Origin: JAAYXE01 sp964391195
GTDB taxonomy: Bacteria; Chloroflexota; Anaerolineae; Anaerolineales; UBA4823
Direction of reading: 5' to 3'
Assembly: GCA_964391195.1 (NCBI GenBank)
Contig: CAYMLG010000006.1
Coordinates: 1 to 64,000, forward strand
Length of the DNA: 64,000 nt
The first letter of the stretch is position 1; every line of letters begins with the position of its first letter. The position numbers and the translations under genes were made by a program. Positions 1 through 7,493 of this stretch are shown piece by piece. The notes below the pieces were generated by a model. It did not search any database, was not told the DNA's origin, and saw only the letters and a list, made by a program, of their open reading frames with translations.

Positions 1-46
1 GACAGCAGCGGCGGCCGAACCAGAATAGCCCCATAAGATAAAGCGA

Positions 47-119
47 ATCACAGAGTACATAGAGAACACAGAGACATGGCGTCTTATCCCACTCTCTGTG
101 TACTCTGTGATCTATGTGG
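47..119. repeat. Imperfect inverted repeat built of CACAGAG units
   Basis: The left arm (about 47-75) reads as repeated ACAGAG-type units and the right arm (about 92-119) as the complementary CTCTGTG units, so the two can pair. It is followed at 137-170 by a run of short TTTCGCTTTCC-like units. No open frame in bases 1-173 has a ribosome binding site or a recognisable product, so this stretch is read as non-coding repeat downstream of the acyl-CoA dehydrogenase gene. Its function is unknown. Confidence 0.6.
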
Positions 120-173
120 TGAAGACAAAACCACGACTTTTCGCTTTCCGCTTTTCGCCTTTCGCTTTCCACC

Positions 174-1331
174 TCAGGCCTGTCTCTGTTGGAGGAGGTG
201 GCGGGCAATCACCAGGCGCTGGATTTCGCTGGTGCCCTCACCGATGGTCATCAGGCGCACATCGCGGTAGATGCGTTCGACCGGGAATTCGCGGCTGTAA
301 CCATAGCCACCGTGGATCTGGATCGCGTTGCGGCAGACGCGCTCGGCCATTTCGGTGGCGAAGAGTTTGGCCATCGAAGCCTGTTGGCTGAAGGGGCGCC
401 CCTGGGACTTGAGCCAGGCGGCATAATAGACCATCAGCCGCGCGGCCTGGATTTCGGTCGCTGCGTCCGAGAGCATCCATTGGATGGCCTGGAACCCGGA
501 GATGGGCTCCCCGAAAGCCTCGCGCTGCTGGGCATAACGCAGCCCTTCCTCGAATGCGGCCTGAGCAAGGCCAACGGACAGCGCCCCAATCCCGATCCTG
601 CCCCCATCCAGCGTGGCCAGGGTGTATTGCAGCCCTTGCCCTTCTTCACCGACCAGGTTCTCCCGCGGTACGCACACCTCCTCGAAGGTGACGGCATGGG
701 TGGGGGAGCCCATCAGCCCCATTTTCTTTTCAGCCGGGCCGATGCGCAGCCCGGGGGCATCGGTGGGGACTACGATCAGGCTGAGCGAGCGCGACCCGTG
801 GTCTGGGCCGGTGCGAACCAGGGTGACGATGAAATCAGCGATGCTGGCGTTGGTGCACCACATCTTGGCGCCATTGATCACCCATTGATCGCCCTGGACC
901 CTGGCCCGGGTGCGGACCCCGCCTTTGAGATCCGATCCGGCCCCGGGCTCGGTAAGAGCAAGGGCGGCAAGCTGGCCCTCACCGCTGGCGGCCGCGGGCA
1001 GGAACCGCTCCTTGAGCTCTTTGCTGCCAAATTGGGCGATGGGGAAAAGCCCCAGACCGTTGTGGGCGGCAATTGCCAGGGCTGTGCTGCCGCAGCCCCA
1101 ACCCAGTTCTTCGATGGCGATGGCGGCGCTGAGGGCATCCACCCCGGCCCCACCGTATTCTTCAGGGACGTTCAGGCCAAGCAGGCCGAGGGGAGCCATT
1201 TTGTGGACCGCTTCCCAGTTGAAGCGCGCCTCTTCATCCACCTCTCTTGCCCGAGGCTTGACTTCGCGGGCGACGAAATCGTGGACCGCCTCGCGCCACA
1301 TGCGCTGCTCACCGTTCAGGTCAAAGTTCAT
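174..1331 (-). CDS. acyl-CoA dehydrogenase
   Basis: This is a 385-residue flavoprotein of the acyl-CoA dehydrogenase family, which oxidises acyl-CoA thioesters to trans-2-enoyl-CoA and passes electrons to ETF. The family features are continuous. Near the middle is the substrate and flavin loop with ALTEPGAGSD. The C-terminal half contains QIHGGYGYSREFPVERIYRD and then the GEGTSEIQR segment that carries the usual catalytic Glu. The ATG at 1331 was chosen because AGGGAGGAAACCGAC precedes it. A longer frame exists upstream but would overlap the cupin gene and shows no family similarity. The cupin gene ends 28 bp upstream on the same strand, so the two are probably co-transcribed. The acyl chain length is not evident. 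Confidence 0.93.
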   Translation of the reverse strand: MNFDLNGEQRMWREAVHDFVAREVKPRAREVDEEARFNWEAVHKMAPLGLLGLNVPEEYGGAGVDALSAAIAIEELGWGCGSTALAIAAHNGLGLFPIAQFGSKELKERFLPAAASGEGQLAALALTEPGAGSDLKGGVRTRARVQGDQWVINGAKMWCTNASIADFIVTLVRTGPDHGSRSLSLIVVPTDAPGLRIGPAEKKMGLMGSPTHAVTFEEVCVPRENLVGEEGQGLQYTLATLDGGRIGIGALSVGLAQAAFEEGLRYAQQREAFGEPISGFQAIQWMLSDAATEIQAARLMVYYAAWLKSQGRPFSQQASMAKLFATEMAERVCRNAIQIHGGYGYSREFPVERIYRDVRLMTIGEGTSEIQRLVIARHLLQQRQA

Positions 1332-1359
1332 GTCGGTTTCCTCCCTGGATTCCTCAGTG

Positions 1360-1719
1360 CTAGATCCAACTGGCCTGGCGGGTGCGCTCGTTTTGGATAT
1401 TGCCGGTGTTGAGCGTGGTCTTGGGCTCCAGGAGCAGCAGGTGAACCTCTTCCTCGGCCACCGGCATGTGCTCCACCCCGCGAGGGATGATGGCAAATTC
1501 TCCGGCTTCCAGGTGCAAATCCGGCTGATCTTTCAACCGGATGGTCAGGCGGCCTTTGATCACCAGAAAGAGTTCATCCTCGGCATCGTGGTGGTGCCAG
1601 ACGAAATCCCCCCGGACTTTGACCAGCTTAACGTATGAGTCGTTGAGCTCTCCGGCGATTCTGGGGCTCCAATAATCATGAATCAGGCTGAATTTGTGTG
1701 CCAGGTTTACTGTTTCCAC
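1360..1719 (-). CDS. cupin-domain protein
   Basis: This 119-residue protein is a single small beta-barrel cupin. Motif 1 is visible as WHHHDAEDELFLVIKG (His, His, Glu metal ligands) and motif 2 as IIPRGVEHMP with its His. Such stand-alone cupins bind a divalent metal, and their activities cannot be inferred from fold alone. The gene precedes the acyl-CoA dehydrogenase on the same strand by 28 bp. No signal peptide is present, so it should be cytoplasmic. The specific function is unknown. Confidence 0.85.
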   Translation of the reverse strand: METVNLAHKFSLIHDYWSPRIAGELNDSYVKLVKVRGDFVWHHHDAEDELFLVIKGRLTIRLKDQPDLHLEAGEFAIIPRGVEHMPVAEEEVHLLLLEPKTTLNTGNIQNERTRQASWI

Positions 1720-1880
1720 TGTATCTCCCCTCGTGGATAGCTGGTTGTGGTGTGGGAATTACGCAGATCGGGGGAAATCCAGGTTGGAACCGTTTCCCAT
1801 CTGCGTAAAGCCACTTTGTATCTGATTATACCTGATGAAAGTTGTGAGGAAATCCGTTGGGGGTAGAGCTACGCCTACGT

Positions 1881-1963
1881 CGCAGGACCCTTCTTGCGCA
1901 GAGCCCTGCTTGTCGCAGGACCCTGCTTGTCGCAGGACCCTGCTTGACGCAGGACCCTGCTTA
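1881..1963. repeat. 17-bp tandem repeat, about five units
   Basis: Five consecutive units of roughly CGCAGGACCCTGCTTGT run from 1881 to 1963, with single-base differences and a 16-bp first and last unit. Each unit contains a short dyad, GCAGG..CCTGC. It lies in the gap between the membrane-protein gene ending at 1961 and the cupin gene, and overlaps the last codon of the former by three bases. It resembles a variable-number minisatellite, not a CRISPR array, because there are no spacers. Confidence 0.85.
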
Positions 1964-2527
1964 GAGTCTTTTCGGCCCCGAAAGATAGGTGGAAAGCTGG
2001 TCTAAAGGGGTGACAGTTTCATCTTTGGGCAGGAAAACACCCTGATCTCGTACGCAATAGTACAACTGCATCCAGGTCTCGATCCCATTGCGGATGCGCT
2101 GGATTTCGGCCTGGCGGAGATCGAGCTGCGCCTGGAAGCGCAGGAGGATCCGGCGGCGGAGGAGAAAATACAGGCCGTACCCAGCGGCGACCAGGACGAC
2201 CAGGGGAAGGAAGTATCCCGGTTGGGTGGTGTAGACCCCGGCAAGAAAGAATGGCAGCACGGCGGTGAAGAAGAGGATCACGATATCGGGGTGGATTGGG
2301 CGGGTCAGCGAGCTTTTGCCGGAAGGCGGGCTGAGCTGGCGGCTCAACCGTTTGAACTCGGCCGGGGAGAGGGTGAGCGGCCAGCCTGGATCCGGGCCAG
2401 CTTCAGTGCCAGACCGGGAATGAAGCCGTCCCCGGCCGAGGCCCGCCCCGCGGAGATAGAGGGTACTGACCTTTTCTACCTGGTCGTACCTCCCACAGGC
2501 AGGGCAGATAACAGGCGGCATTGGCAT
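1961..2527 (-). CDS. predicted membrane protein with N-terminal CxxC
   Basis: This protein of 188 residues has no family that I recognise. It opens with a CPACG motif, a half zinc ribbon, followed by a polar stretch. It then has two adjacent hydrophobic segments (about residues 86-122) separated by a short QPGY-type turn, and a charged helical C-terminus. The ATG at 2527 was taken as start because it lies just after the upstream gene's stop at 2548 and places CPACG near the N-terminus. Longer starts would overlap that gene. It follows the 120-residue membrane protein and the DUF2877 gene on the same strand, so it is probably the last gene of a three-gene operon. Confidence 0.6.
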   Translation of the reverse strand: MPMPPVICPACGRYDQVEKVSTLYLRGAGLGRGRLHSRSGTEAGPDPGWPLTLSPAEFKRLSRQLSPPSGKSSLTRPIHPDIVILFFTAVLPFFLAGVYTTQPGYFLPLVVLVAAGYGLYFLLRRRILLRFQAQLDLRQAEIQRIRNGIETWMQLYYCVRDQGVFLPKDETVTPLDQLSTYLSGPKRL

Positions 2528-2547
2528 GGCCGGCTCCAGGCAGGCGT

Positions 2548-2910
2548 TCAGCGGAAAGCGAAACTGAAGGCGACGATGTCGGCGGAGACCGGCAGCCACC
2601 AATAGGGCAGCGCCCAGGGTAGGGGGAGCAGAGACAGGTTGAGCAGGATACCGAGAACGATGGCGATGACCCCTGTCAGAGCGATGAGCCGGTCCAACGG
2701 CCGGGGGCTGAGGATCGAAAACATGCGGGCGGGCCGGGGCTCCTGTCTAGCCTGCCCGGCGCCTTTTTTGCTCTTGCGCCGCGGCCGCGCAGCCTGCTCG
2801 AGGGTGTAGGTCGCCAGGCGCCAGGCTCTCTGCTGCTGGATGATAATCAGGCGCAGGTAGAAGACAAGGACGGCGACCACCAGGATCACAGTACCGAGAT
2901 CAAGCTGCAT
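2548..2910 (-). CDS. small predicted membrane protein
   Basis: The product has 120 residues. It has an N-terminal hydrophobic helix (about residues 6-25), a basic linker rich in Arg and Lys (about 40-65), and two further hydrophobic segments (about 72-92 and 95-117). No family is recognised. It starts 3 bp after the stop of the DUF2877 gene, which indicates translational coupling. Whether it has any role in the carbamoyltransferase system is unknown. Confidence 0.65.
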   Translation of the reverse strand: MQLDLGTVILVVAVLVFYLRLIIIQQQRAWRLATYTLEQAARPRRKSKKGAGQARQEPRPARMFSILSPRPLDRLIALTGVIAIVLGILLNLSLLPLPWALPYWWLPVSADIVAFSFAFR

Positions 2911-2913
2911 GGT

Positions 2914-3846
2914 TTACTCCATCATACTTCGGAAAGCCAGGCCAACGCCCGCCCAGGCATCGCTGCCTGAGGAACTGCCCCAACTGCACAGGGCGGCTGC
3001 GCTTTGTTCCGGTTGGAAAGGGCCGGCAAACAGGCTGTCGAGGACGGTGATCAGCCGCTCGTCAGCCTGGCCAGAGGCGGCGCTCTCCATCAAGCCGGCG
3101 CTGAGGGCCGTGGTTCGGCGGTAACTCATTTGTACCATATTCTGTCCAAATTCTATCAGGCCCGGTGGGGTGAATCCCAGGCGGAAGGCAGGGGGAAAGC
3201 GGTTCAGGGCCAGCAGCAGCCCGGCGGCGAGGTCATCGCCAGAAGGGGTGAGCCCTTGCCCCAAACCCAGCAGGGGATGTAAAGCAGCGAGCAGGTGGGC
3301 GCCGTCCGGCGGCGCTGAGGTGCGGATGGCGGACGCTAATTCCGCCAGACCCGGTACGGTTTCGTCTGGCGGTGAGGGAGGCTGGGGGTCGAGCAGCTGC
3401 AGCAGTGAGGTTAACCAACGACTTGGGCGGCCAGGTTTCAGGCGGCATACCTGCCGGGCGATGGCCAGGTAGCGCCGGTATGCAGCCGGCAGGTCCACGA
3501 CAGGCGCAGGTGGTGCCGGCGCTTCCCAGATTTTGGCCTGGCGGAGGTCGAAGCGGAGGCCGCTTTCCGGGATCGAGAGCTGGCCGCGGTGGATGACTCC
3601 CGCTGCGCCGGGGGACAGCGCCTCATGGATCGAGGGCAAGGATGGCCCAGGGTCGCTGGGGTCAGCCAGGTTGATCGTGAGCGGGCCGCGGTACGGCTCC
3701 CAGGAGAGAAAAACCATGTGGGCGGGATCGAGCTGGAGGAAGCCGCCGCGCGAGGTGACCCCCACGCATTTCAGTTGCCGGTGATCCTGAAGGAGGCGGG
3801 CAGCGCCAGCCCCCACACTGCCGATCTTCCACTCTCGGAAGTTCAT
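2914..3846 (-). CDS. allH: DUF2877 protein, AllH-like oxamate carbamoyltransferase subunit
   Basis: The hallmark of DUF2877 is seen towards the C-terminal half: PLLGLGQGLTPSGDDL. E. coli AllH (YlbF) belongs to this family and acts with AllF (FdrA) and AllG (YlbE) as oxamate carbamoyltransferase, which cleaves oxalurate to oxamate and carbamoyl phosphate. The other two subunits are encoded at 10199-13169 on the opposite strand. The protein has 310 residues from the ATG at 3846, which is preceded by GAGGGG. An alternative ATG at 3903 adds 19 residues that do not look conserved. The gene is divergent from the permease and leads a small operon with two membrane proteins. Family membership is clear. 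The actual substrate is inferred. Confidence 0.8.
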   Translation of the reverse strand: MNFREWKIGSVGAGAARLLQDHRQLKCVGVTSRGGFLQLDPAHMVFLSWEPYRGPLTINLADPSDPGPSLPSIHEALSPGAAGVIHRGQLSIPESGLRFDLRQAKIWEAPAPPAPVVDLPAAYRRYLAIARQVCRLKPGRPSRWLTSLLQLLDPQPPSPPDETVPGLAELASAIRTSAPPDGAHLLAALHPLLGLGQGLTPSGDDLAAGLLLALNRFPPAFRLGFTPPGLIEFGQNMVQMSYRRTTALSAGLMESAASGQADERLITVLDSLFAGPFQPEQSAAALCSWGSSSGSDAWAGVGLAFRSMME

Positions 3847-3985
3847 GGCCCCTCGAACTCGCCAACACACCTGGCCGCCAGATCGTCCGGGCGCCTGGTT
3901 CATTCACCGCTCATCGCTTGCACTGGGAGAGGAAGTCCCGGTGATAATTAGCAATGAAGCGGACAGATAACAGAAACGGAAAGTG

Positions 3986-4002
3986 TGTCATAAAACATGA
4001 CA
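3986..4002. promoter_or_regulatory. TGTCAT-N5-ATGACA inverted repeat, candidate operator
   Basis: A perfect 6-bp inverted repeat with a 5-bp AAAAC spacer lies in the region between the DUF2877 gene and the permease. Its size suits a dimeric helix-turn-helix regulator, and its position would let one protein control both divergent units. No regulator gene is adjacent to it, so the binding protein is unknown. Confidence 0.45.
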
Positions 4003-4047
4003 GAATGATGGTGCTAGAAGTCACTGGTTGAAAGTGATTTCCTTAGG

Positions 4048-4077
4048 TTGCATAATAACTGAAAAATTGTCAATAAT
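4048..4077 (+). promoter_or_regulatory. candidate promoter for the permease-hydroxylase operon
   Basis: TTGCAT (4048-4053) and AATAAT (4072-4077) are separated by 18 bp, a weak but acceptable sigma-70-like pair. It lies 45 bp beyond the TGTCAT dyad and about 395 bp before the permease start, so it would imply a long leader. Confidence 0.3.
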
Positions 4078-4471
4078 AGCTGGAATAACTCGAATTAGCC
4101 TTTCGTAACAGCAGGCCCTCATCATAAACCACTGCGCCAGGGTATTCATAGGGAATCCCGGATGGCTTATCTGTGCCCTGGGCAGGCCACACTCTTTCAC
4201 TTCTTTGTCCCTCCCGGGCACGGTTCGAGTTATTTTTATCTCAAATCAACGTCCAATCCAAACGGATTATACTCGCTGCTTATCGCCCCCACCACCTTCT
4301 CCCCATCCCAGCTTCGTAATTGAATCATCCCGGCCGGTGCAGCCATCCGATCCACAGGCAGCGGAAAGGAGGCAGCCGCGCGCCGGTCTGCGGCAGATCC
4401 CAATCACTGGTATTCAACTGATTCTTCATTTCGGTGGCCTTTCGTTCGGTTTCATTTGGGAGGTGAGATTA

Positions 4472-5875
4472 ATGGCCAGAGCAAATGCAGTAGCAGCATC
4501 GGCTGAGGAGGGCAAAATCATCGGGTATTTGCCCTATGACATCCCTCCGCTGGGGGCGATGGTTAGCCTGGGCTTTCAACAAGTCCTCACCATGTTCCCC
4601 GCCACCGTGCTGGTGGCGATTCTTACCAAGTTTGATGTGGGTGTTACCCTGCTGGCGAGCGGGATCGGAACGATTATCGCTTTGCTGGTATCCGGACGGC
4701 GTATCCCCCTGTACTATGGTTCCAGTTTCAGCTATATCACCGTGGTGATCACCACGATGAGCCTATACGCCAACGACTGCTTCAGCAACCCGGCCACTTT
4801 CTACTGTCCGGAAGGAGTGAGAATCGTCCAGGTCGGGATTATCGGCACAGCGATCTTCGAAATACTGATCGGCCTGTTGATCATGCGCATCGGCAAGGAG
4901 GCCCTGGACCGGGTGCTGCCGCCTGTCATCACCGGCAGCGTGGCGATCGTCATCGGCATCGCCCTGGCGGGAGCCGCGCTGAACATGGCCAGCGCGAACT
5001 GGACCGTGTCGCTGATCACCCTGGTCGTGACCATTGCATTTTCGGTTTATCTCCAGGGGAAAGGCCTGATCGGAATGCTGCCCATCTTGTTGGGAGCGGC
5101 CGTCGGATACTTTGTCTCCTTCTTCTTCGGGTTAGTGGATTTCAGCATTGTGGCTCAGGCCAGGTGGCTGGTTGTCCCGGCCATCACCCTTCCGGCGTTC
5201 AACGACCCGCGGGCCTGGGGCGCGGTGGTCGGCATCGCCCTGATTGCGATCGCCACCATCCCGGAGAGCACCGCTCACCTGTACCAGATGAGCCTGTATA
5301 TCGACCAATTGGCAAAAGAACAGGGCCGCCCGCCGCTGGAGATCAAGCGCCTGATCGGCCTTAACCTGGTGGCCGATGGATCGGATGACTTGGTGGTGGG
5401 GTTCCTCGGCGGCTGCGCGGGGACGAACTACGGCGAGAACAACAGCCTGATGGCGATCACTCGCAATTATTCGGTGGCGGTGCTGATGGCGGCCGGGGTG
5501 ATCGCCATTCTGCTGGGCTTCGTGGGCAAACTGGCGGCAGTGGTGAATACCTTGCCTGCGGCCGTTACCGGTGGTCTCTCGATCTATTTGTTCGGGGTGA
5601 TCGGTATGCAGGGTGTTGCCCTGATCCAATCCGAGAAAGTCAACCTGTTCGAGCCGCGCCAACTGGCAATCGGGGCCATCATCCTGATTACCGGTATCGG
5701 CGGCAACCTGGGGCTTCCAGATGGCCTGTTCCCCTTCCATATCCCGGTGTTGTTCCCCAACGGTATTCCGGCGATCGTGTTCGCAGCCATCCTGGGGATT
5801 CTGGTCAACCTGCTCTTCCTGTTCCTTCCGCCTTCGCTGTTTGGGGTGAAGGAACGGGAAAATATCAACCTGTGA
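4472..5875 (+). CDS. NCS2-family nucleobase permease
   Basis: This 467-residue polytopic protein of the nucleobase:cation symporter-2 family should import a purine or pyrimidine base with a proton or sodium ion. Visible signs are the early FQQVLTMFPATVLV segment, the GSSFSYI motif, and the substrate-site loop GGCAGTNYGENN. The Glu in YGEN matches UraA-type uracil and xanthine permeases rather than the QNxG of the XanQ/UapA group. The ATG at 4472 follows GGGAGGTGAGATTA. The frame extends upstream without family similarity. It heads the plus-strand cluster containing the molybdenum hydroxylase, so its substrate is probably that enzyme's substrate or a precursor. Confidence 0.9.
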   Translation: MARANAVAASAEEGKIIGYLPYDIPPLGAMVSLGFQQVLTMFPATVLVAILTKFDVGVTLLASGIGTIIALLVSGRRIPLYYGSSFSYITVVITTMSLYANDCFSNPATFYCPEGVRIVQVGIIGTAIFEILIGLLIMRIGKEALDRVLPPVITGSVAIVIGIALAGAALNMASANWTVSLITLVVTIAFSVYLQGKGLIGMLPILLGAAVGYFVSFFFGLVDFSIVAQARWLVVPAITLPAFNDPRAWGAVVGIALIAIATIPESTAHLYQMSLYIDQLAKEQGRPPLEIKRLIGLNLVADGSDDLVVGFLGGCAGTNYGENNSLMAITRNYSVAVLMAAGVIAILLGFVGKLAAVVNTLPAAVTGGLSIYLFGVIGMQGVALIQSEKVNLFEPRQLAIGAIILITGIGGNLGLPDGLFPFHIPVLFPNGIPAIVFAAILGILVNLLFLFLPPSLFGVKERENINL

Positions 5876-5890
5876 GCCGTAGAGCCGTCC

Positions 5891-5921
5891 TTAGCAGGGG
5901 CGGGCCACCCGCCCCTGCTAA
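5891..5921 (+). promoter_or_regulatory. intercistronic stem-loop
   Basis: Fourteen-base perfect arms, TTAGCAGGGGCGGG and its complement, flank a 3-base loop between the permease and the FAD subunit gene. There is no U-tract, so it is more likely an mRNA processing or stabilising element than a full terminator. It could set different levels of permease and enzyme. Confidence 0.6.
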
Positions 5922-5993
5922 CAGGCCGGGCTCGTGACAGGCGGGGATCAGGCATACGCTTTTTCGACCGGAGATGACAAAGAGGGGAACGTT

Positions 5994-6908
5994 ATGAGCA
6001 AACTTGCGCACCCTGGTCTACCTGAATTTGCATATATCAAGCCACGCACTCTCGAAGAGGCCAGCCAGTTCCTGCTGGATCACGCGGGTGAGGCGCGGCT
6101 GTTCATGGGAGGCACGGACGTCTTCGTCCGTATGCGTGACGGCTTGTGGAAAGAGAAGTACCTGGTTGATGTGAAGGGGCTGGAAGGGATGCGGGAGATC
6201 CGCTTCGACCGGGAGGCCGGATTGGTGATTGGTGCGGCGGTCACGATGAACCAGGTGATCGCCTCGGGACCGGTTCGAGATCGCTATCCGCTGCTGGCGG
6301 AAGCGGCCGCTTCTGTGGCCAGCTACCAACTGCGCTCGCGGGCCACCGTGGTTGGCAATCTGTGCAACGCTTCTCCCGCGGGAGATACCACGGGGGCGTG
6401 TATGCTGCTGGATGGAGTGCTCAACGTGCACGGGGTGGATGGCATGCGCCAGGAACCACTGCTGTCGTTCTTCCTCGGCCCGGGGAAGACAATCCTCAAC
6501 ACCGGAGATATCGTCGTCTCGGTCCAGTTCCCAATTCCGCCGGACAGAGCTTATGGCCGGTACCTCAAGCACGGGCGCAACAAAGCCAGCGACCTGGCCA
6601 TCGTAGGGGTGACGGCCCTGGGGTATCCGGATGAGAGGACTGCTTCCGGTTTTCGCTTCCGCCTGGCGCTGGCTTCCGTGGCCCCCACCCCGCTGGTGGT
6701 CGGCCGGGTGGAGGCCATGCTGGCGGATAACCCGGTGGACGAAGCTTCCCTGGCGCAGGCGGCTCAGGCGGCGATGGACGCTTGCAGCCCGATCGACGAT
6801 GTGCGCGGCAGCGCCCGCTACCGGAAGATGATGGTCCGCAATCTGTCGCTGCGGGCGCTCCTGGCCGTCTGGCATGAGCTGAGCCGGATGACCATCGCCG
6901 AAGAATAA
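5994..6908 (+). CDS. molybdenum hydroxylase FAD-binding subunit (CoxM/XdhB-like)
   Basis: This 304-residue subunit carries FAD and passes electrons from the iron-sulfur subunit to the final acceptor. Visible are the N-terminal PRTLEEASQFL start of the family and the FAD-binding FMGGTDVFVRM. Next comes SRATVVGNLCNASPAGDT, the second FAD loop. The CO dehydrogenase flavoprotein C-terminal domain ends at about residue 295. The ATG at 5994 was chosen for its AGAGGGGAACGTT leader. It is followed by the 2Fe-2S and Mo subunits in the order M-S-L, usual for the CoxMSL/nicotinate/xanthine dehydrogenase superfamily. Confidence 0.93.
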   Translation: MSKLAHPGLPEFAYIKPRTLEEASQFLLDHAGEARLFMGGTDVFVRMRDGLWKEKYLVDVKGLEGMREIRFDREAGLVIGAAVTMNQVIASGPVRDRYPLLAEAAASVASYQLRSRATVVGNLCNASPAGDTTGACMLLDGVLNVHGVDGMRQEPLLSFFLGPGKTILNTGDIVVSVQFPIPPDRAYGRYLKHGRNKASDLAIVGVTALGYPDERTASGFRFRLALASVAPTPLVVGRVEAMLADNPVDEASLAQAAQAAMDACSPIDDVRGSARYRKMMVRNLSLRALLAVWHELSRMTIAEE

Positions 6909-6932
6909 GCACCCGAGGCCTGGGAGGGAAAG

Positions 6933-7421
6933 ATGACATTTCACAAAATTCAAGTGACGGTCAACGGTGAACTTGAAGAGGTGATCGTCCCGGCGCATAT
7001 CACCTTGCTGCAGATGTTGAGAGAGAGCCTGGCGCTGACGGGCACGAAGAACGGGTGCGCGGCCGGGGAGTGTGGAGCCTGCACGGTGATGCTGGATGGC
7101 GAGCCGGTGAACAGCTGCATGGTGCTGGCGGTGGAGTGCGATGGGGCCGAGATCGTCACGATCGAAGGCCTGGCGCAAGACCATCAGCTTGATCCGCTGC
7201 AGGCGGCGTTGATCGAGAGCGGCGGCGTGCAGTGCGGCTTCTGCACGCCGGGCGTGTTGATTTCGGCCAGGGCGCTGTTAAACCGGACACCGCAGCCCAC
7301 CGAGATGGAGATCCGTGAAGCGCTGGTCGGGAACCTGTGTCGCTGCACCGGGTATGTGCGCATCATCCGGGCGATCGAGGCGGCCTCGAAACGGCAGGCG
7401 GCCCCGCCGCCGGTAGCCTGA
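6933..7421 (+). CDS. molybdenum hydroxylase 2Fe-2S subunit (CoxS/XdhC-type ferredoxin)
   Basis: All eight cysteines for the two 2Fe-2S clusters are present in this 162-residue protein. The plant-ferredoxin cluster uses C42, C47, C50 and C62 in NGCAAGECGACTVMLDG. The C-terminal four-helix domain uses C101, C104, C136 and C138 in QCGFCTPG and LCRCTGY. The subunit relays electrons from the molybdenum site to FAD. It starts 24 bp after the FAD subunit gene with GGGAGGGAAAG in front, so the two are co-transcribed. Confidence 0.95.
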   Translation: MTFHKIQVTVNGELEEVIVPAHITLLQMLRESLALTGTKNGCAAGECGACTVMLDGEPVNSCMVLAVECDGAEIVTIEGLAQDHQLDPLQAALIESGGVQCGFCTPGVLISARALLNRTPQPTEMEIREALVGNLCRCTGYVRIIRAIEAASKRQAAPPPVA

Positions 7422-7433
7422 AATTGCTTCAGC

Positions 7434-7468
7434 CCTTCCCCATGGGCCTGAGCCGGCATTGGGGAAGG
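7434..7468 (+). promoter_or_regulatory. intercistronic stem-loop before the Mo subunit gene
   Basis: CCTTCCCCA and TGGGGAAGG form a 9-bp stem around a 17-base loop between the 2Fe-2S and Mo subunit genes. There is no U-tract. It lies 25 bp before the Mo subunit start and may affect mRNA stability or translation. Confidence 0.45.
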
Positions 7469-7493
7469 TTTGGCTGTGCGAAGGAGAGATGAT

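Larger units (their letters stand above)
3904..4471. other. divergent intergenic region, no gene seen
   Basis: About 570 bp separate the DUF2877 gene (minus) from the permease (plus). The stretch is more AT-rich than its surroundings. It holds a dyad at 3986-4002 and a promoter-like pair at 4048-4077, described separately. A 66-residue minus-strand frame at 4021-4221 has no convincing ribosome binding site or similarity and is not called. I looked for purine or molybdenum-cofactor riboswitch cores and found none I could defend. Confidence 0.5.

Noticed and set aside
189..1412. Long plus-strand open frame opposite the acyl-CoA dehydrogenase
   Set aside because: It has no family features and arises from GC-rich codon bias on the antisense strand of a clear gene. 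The same holds for long antisense frames at 6018-7184, 7278-8108, 10037-11227 and 30747-31775.
1881..1963. Possible CRISPR array
   Set aside because: The units are directly adjacent with no spacers, 17 bp is too short, and no cas gene is in the window.
4021..4221. Small minus-strand gene upstream of the permease
   Set aside because: No ribosome binding site, no recognisable features, and it lies across the presumed control region.
4205..4235. T-loop-like GGTTCGAGTT suggesting a tRNA end
   Set aside because: No anticodon or acceptor arm can be folded around it on either strand.
4200..4471. Purine, xanthine or molybdenum-cofactor riboswitch before the permease
   Set aside because: I could not find conserved core motifs or a matching multi-stem fold. 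A covariance search with the known riboswitch models would settle it.
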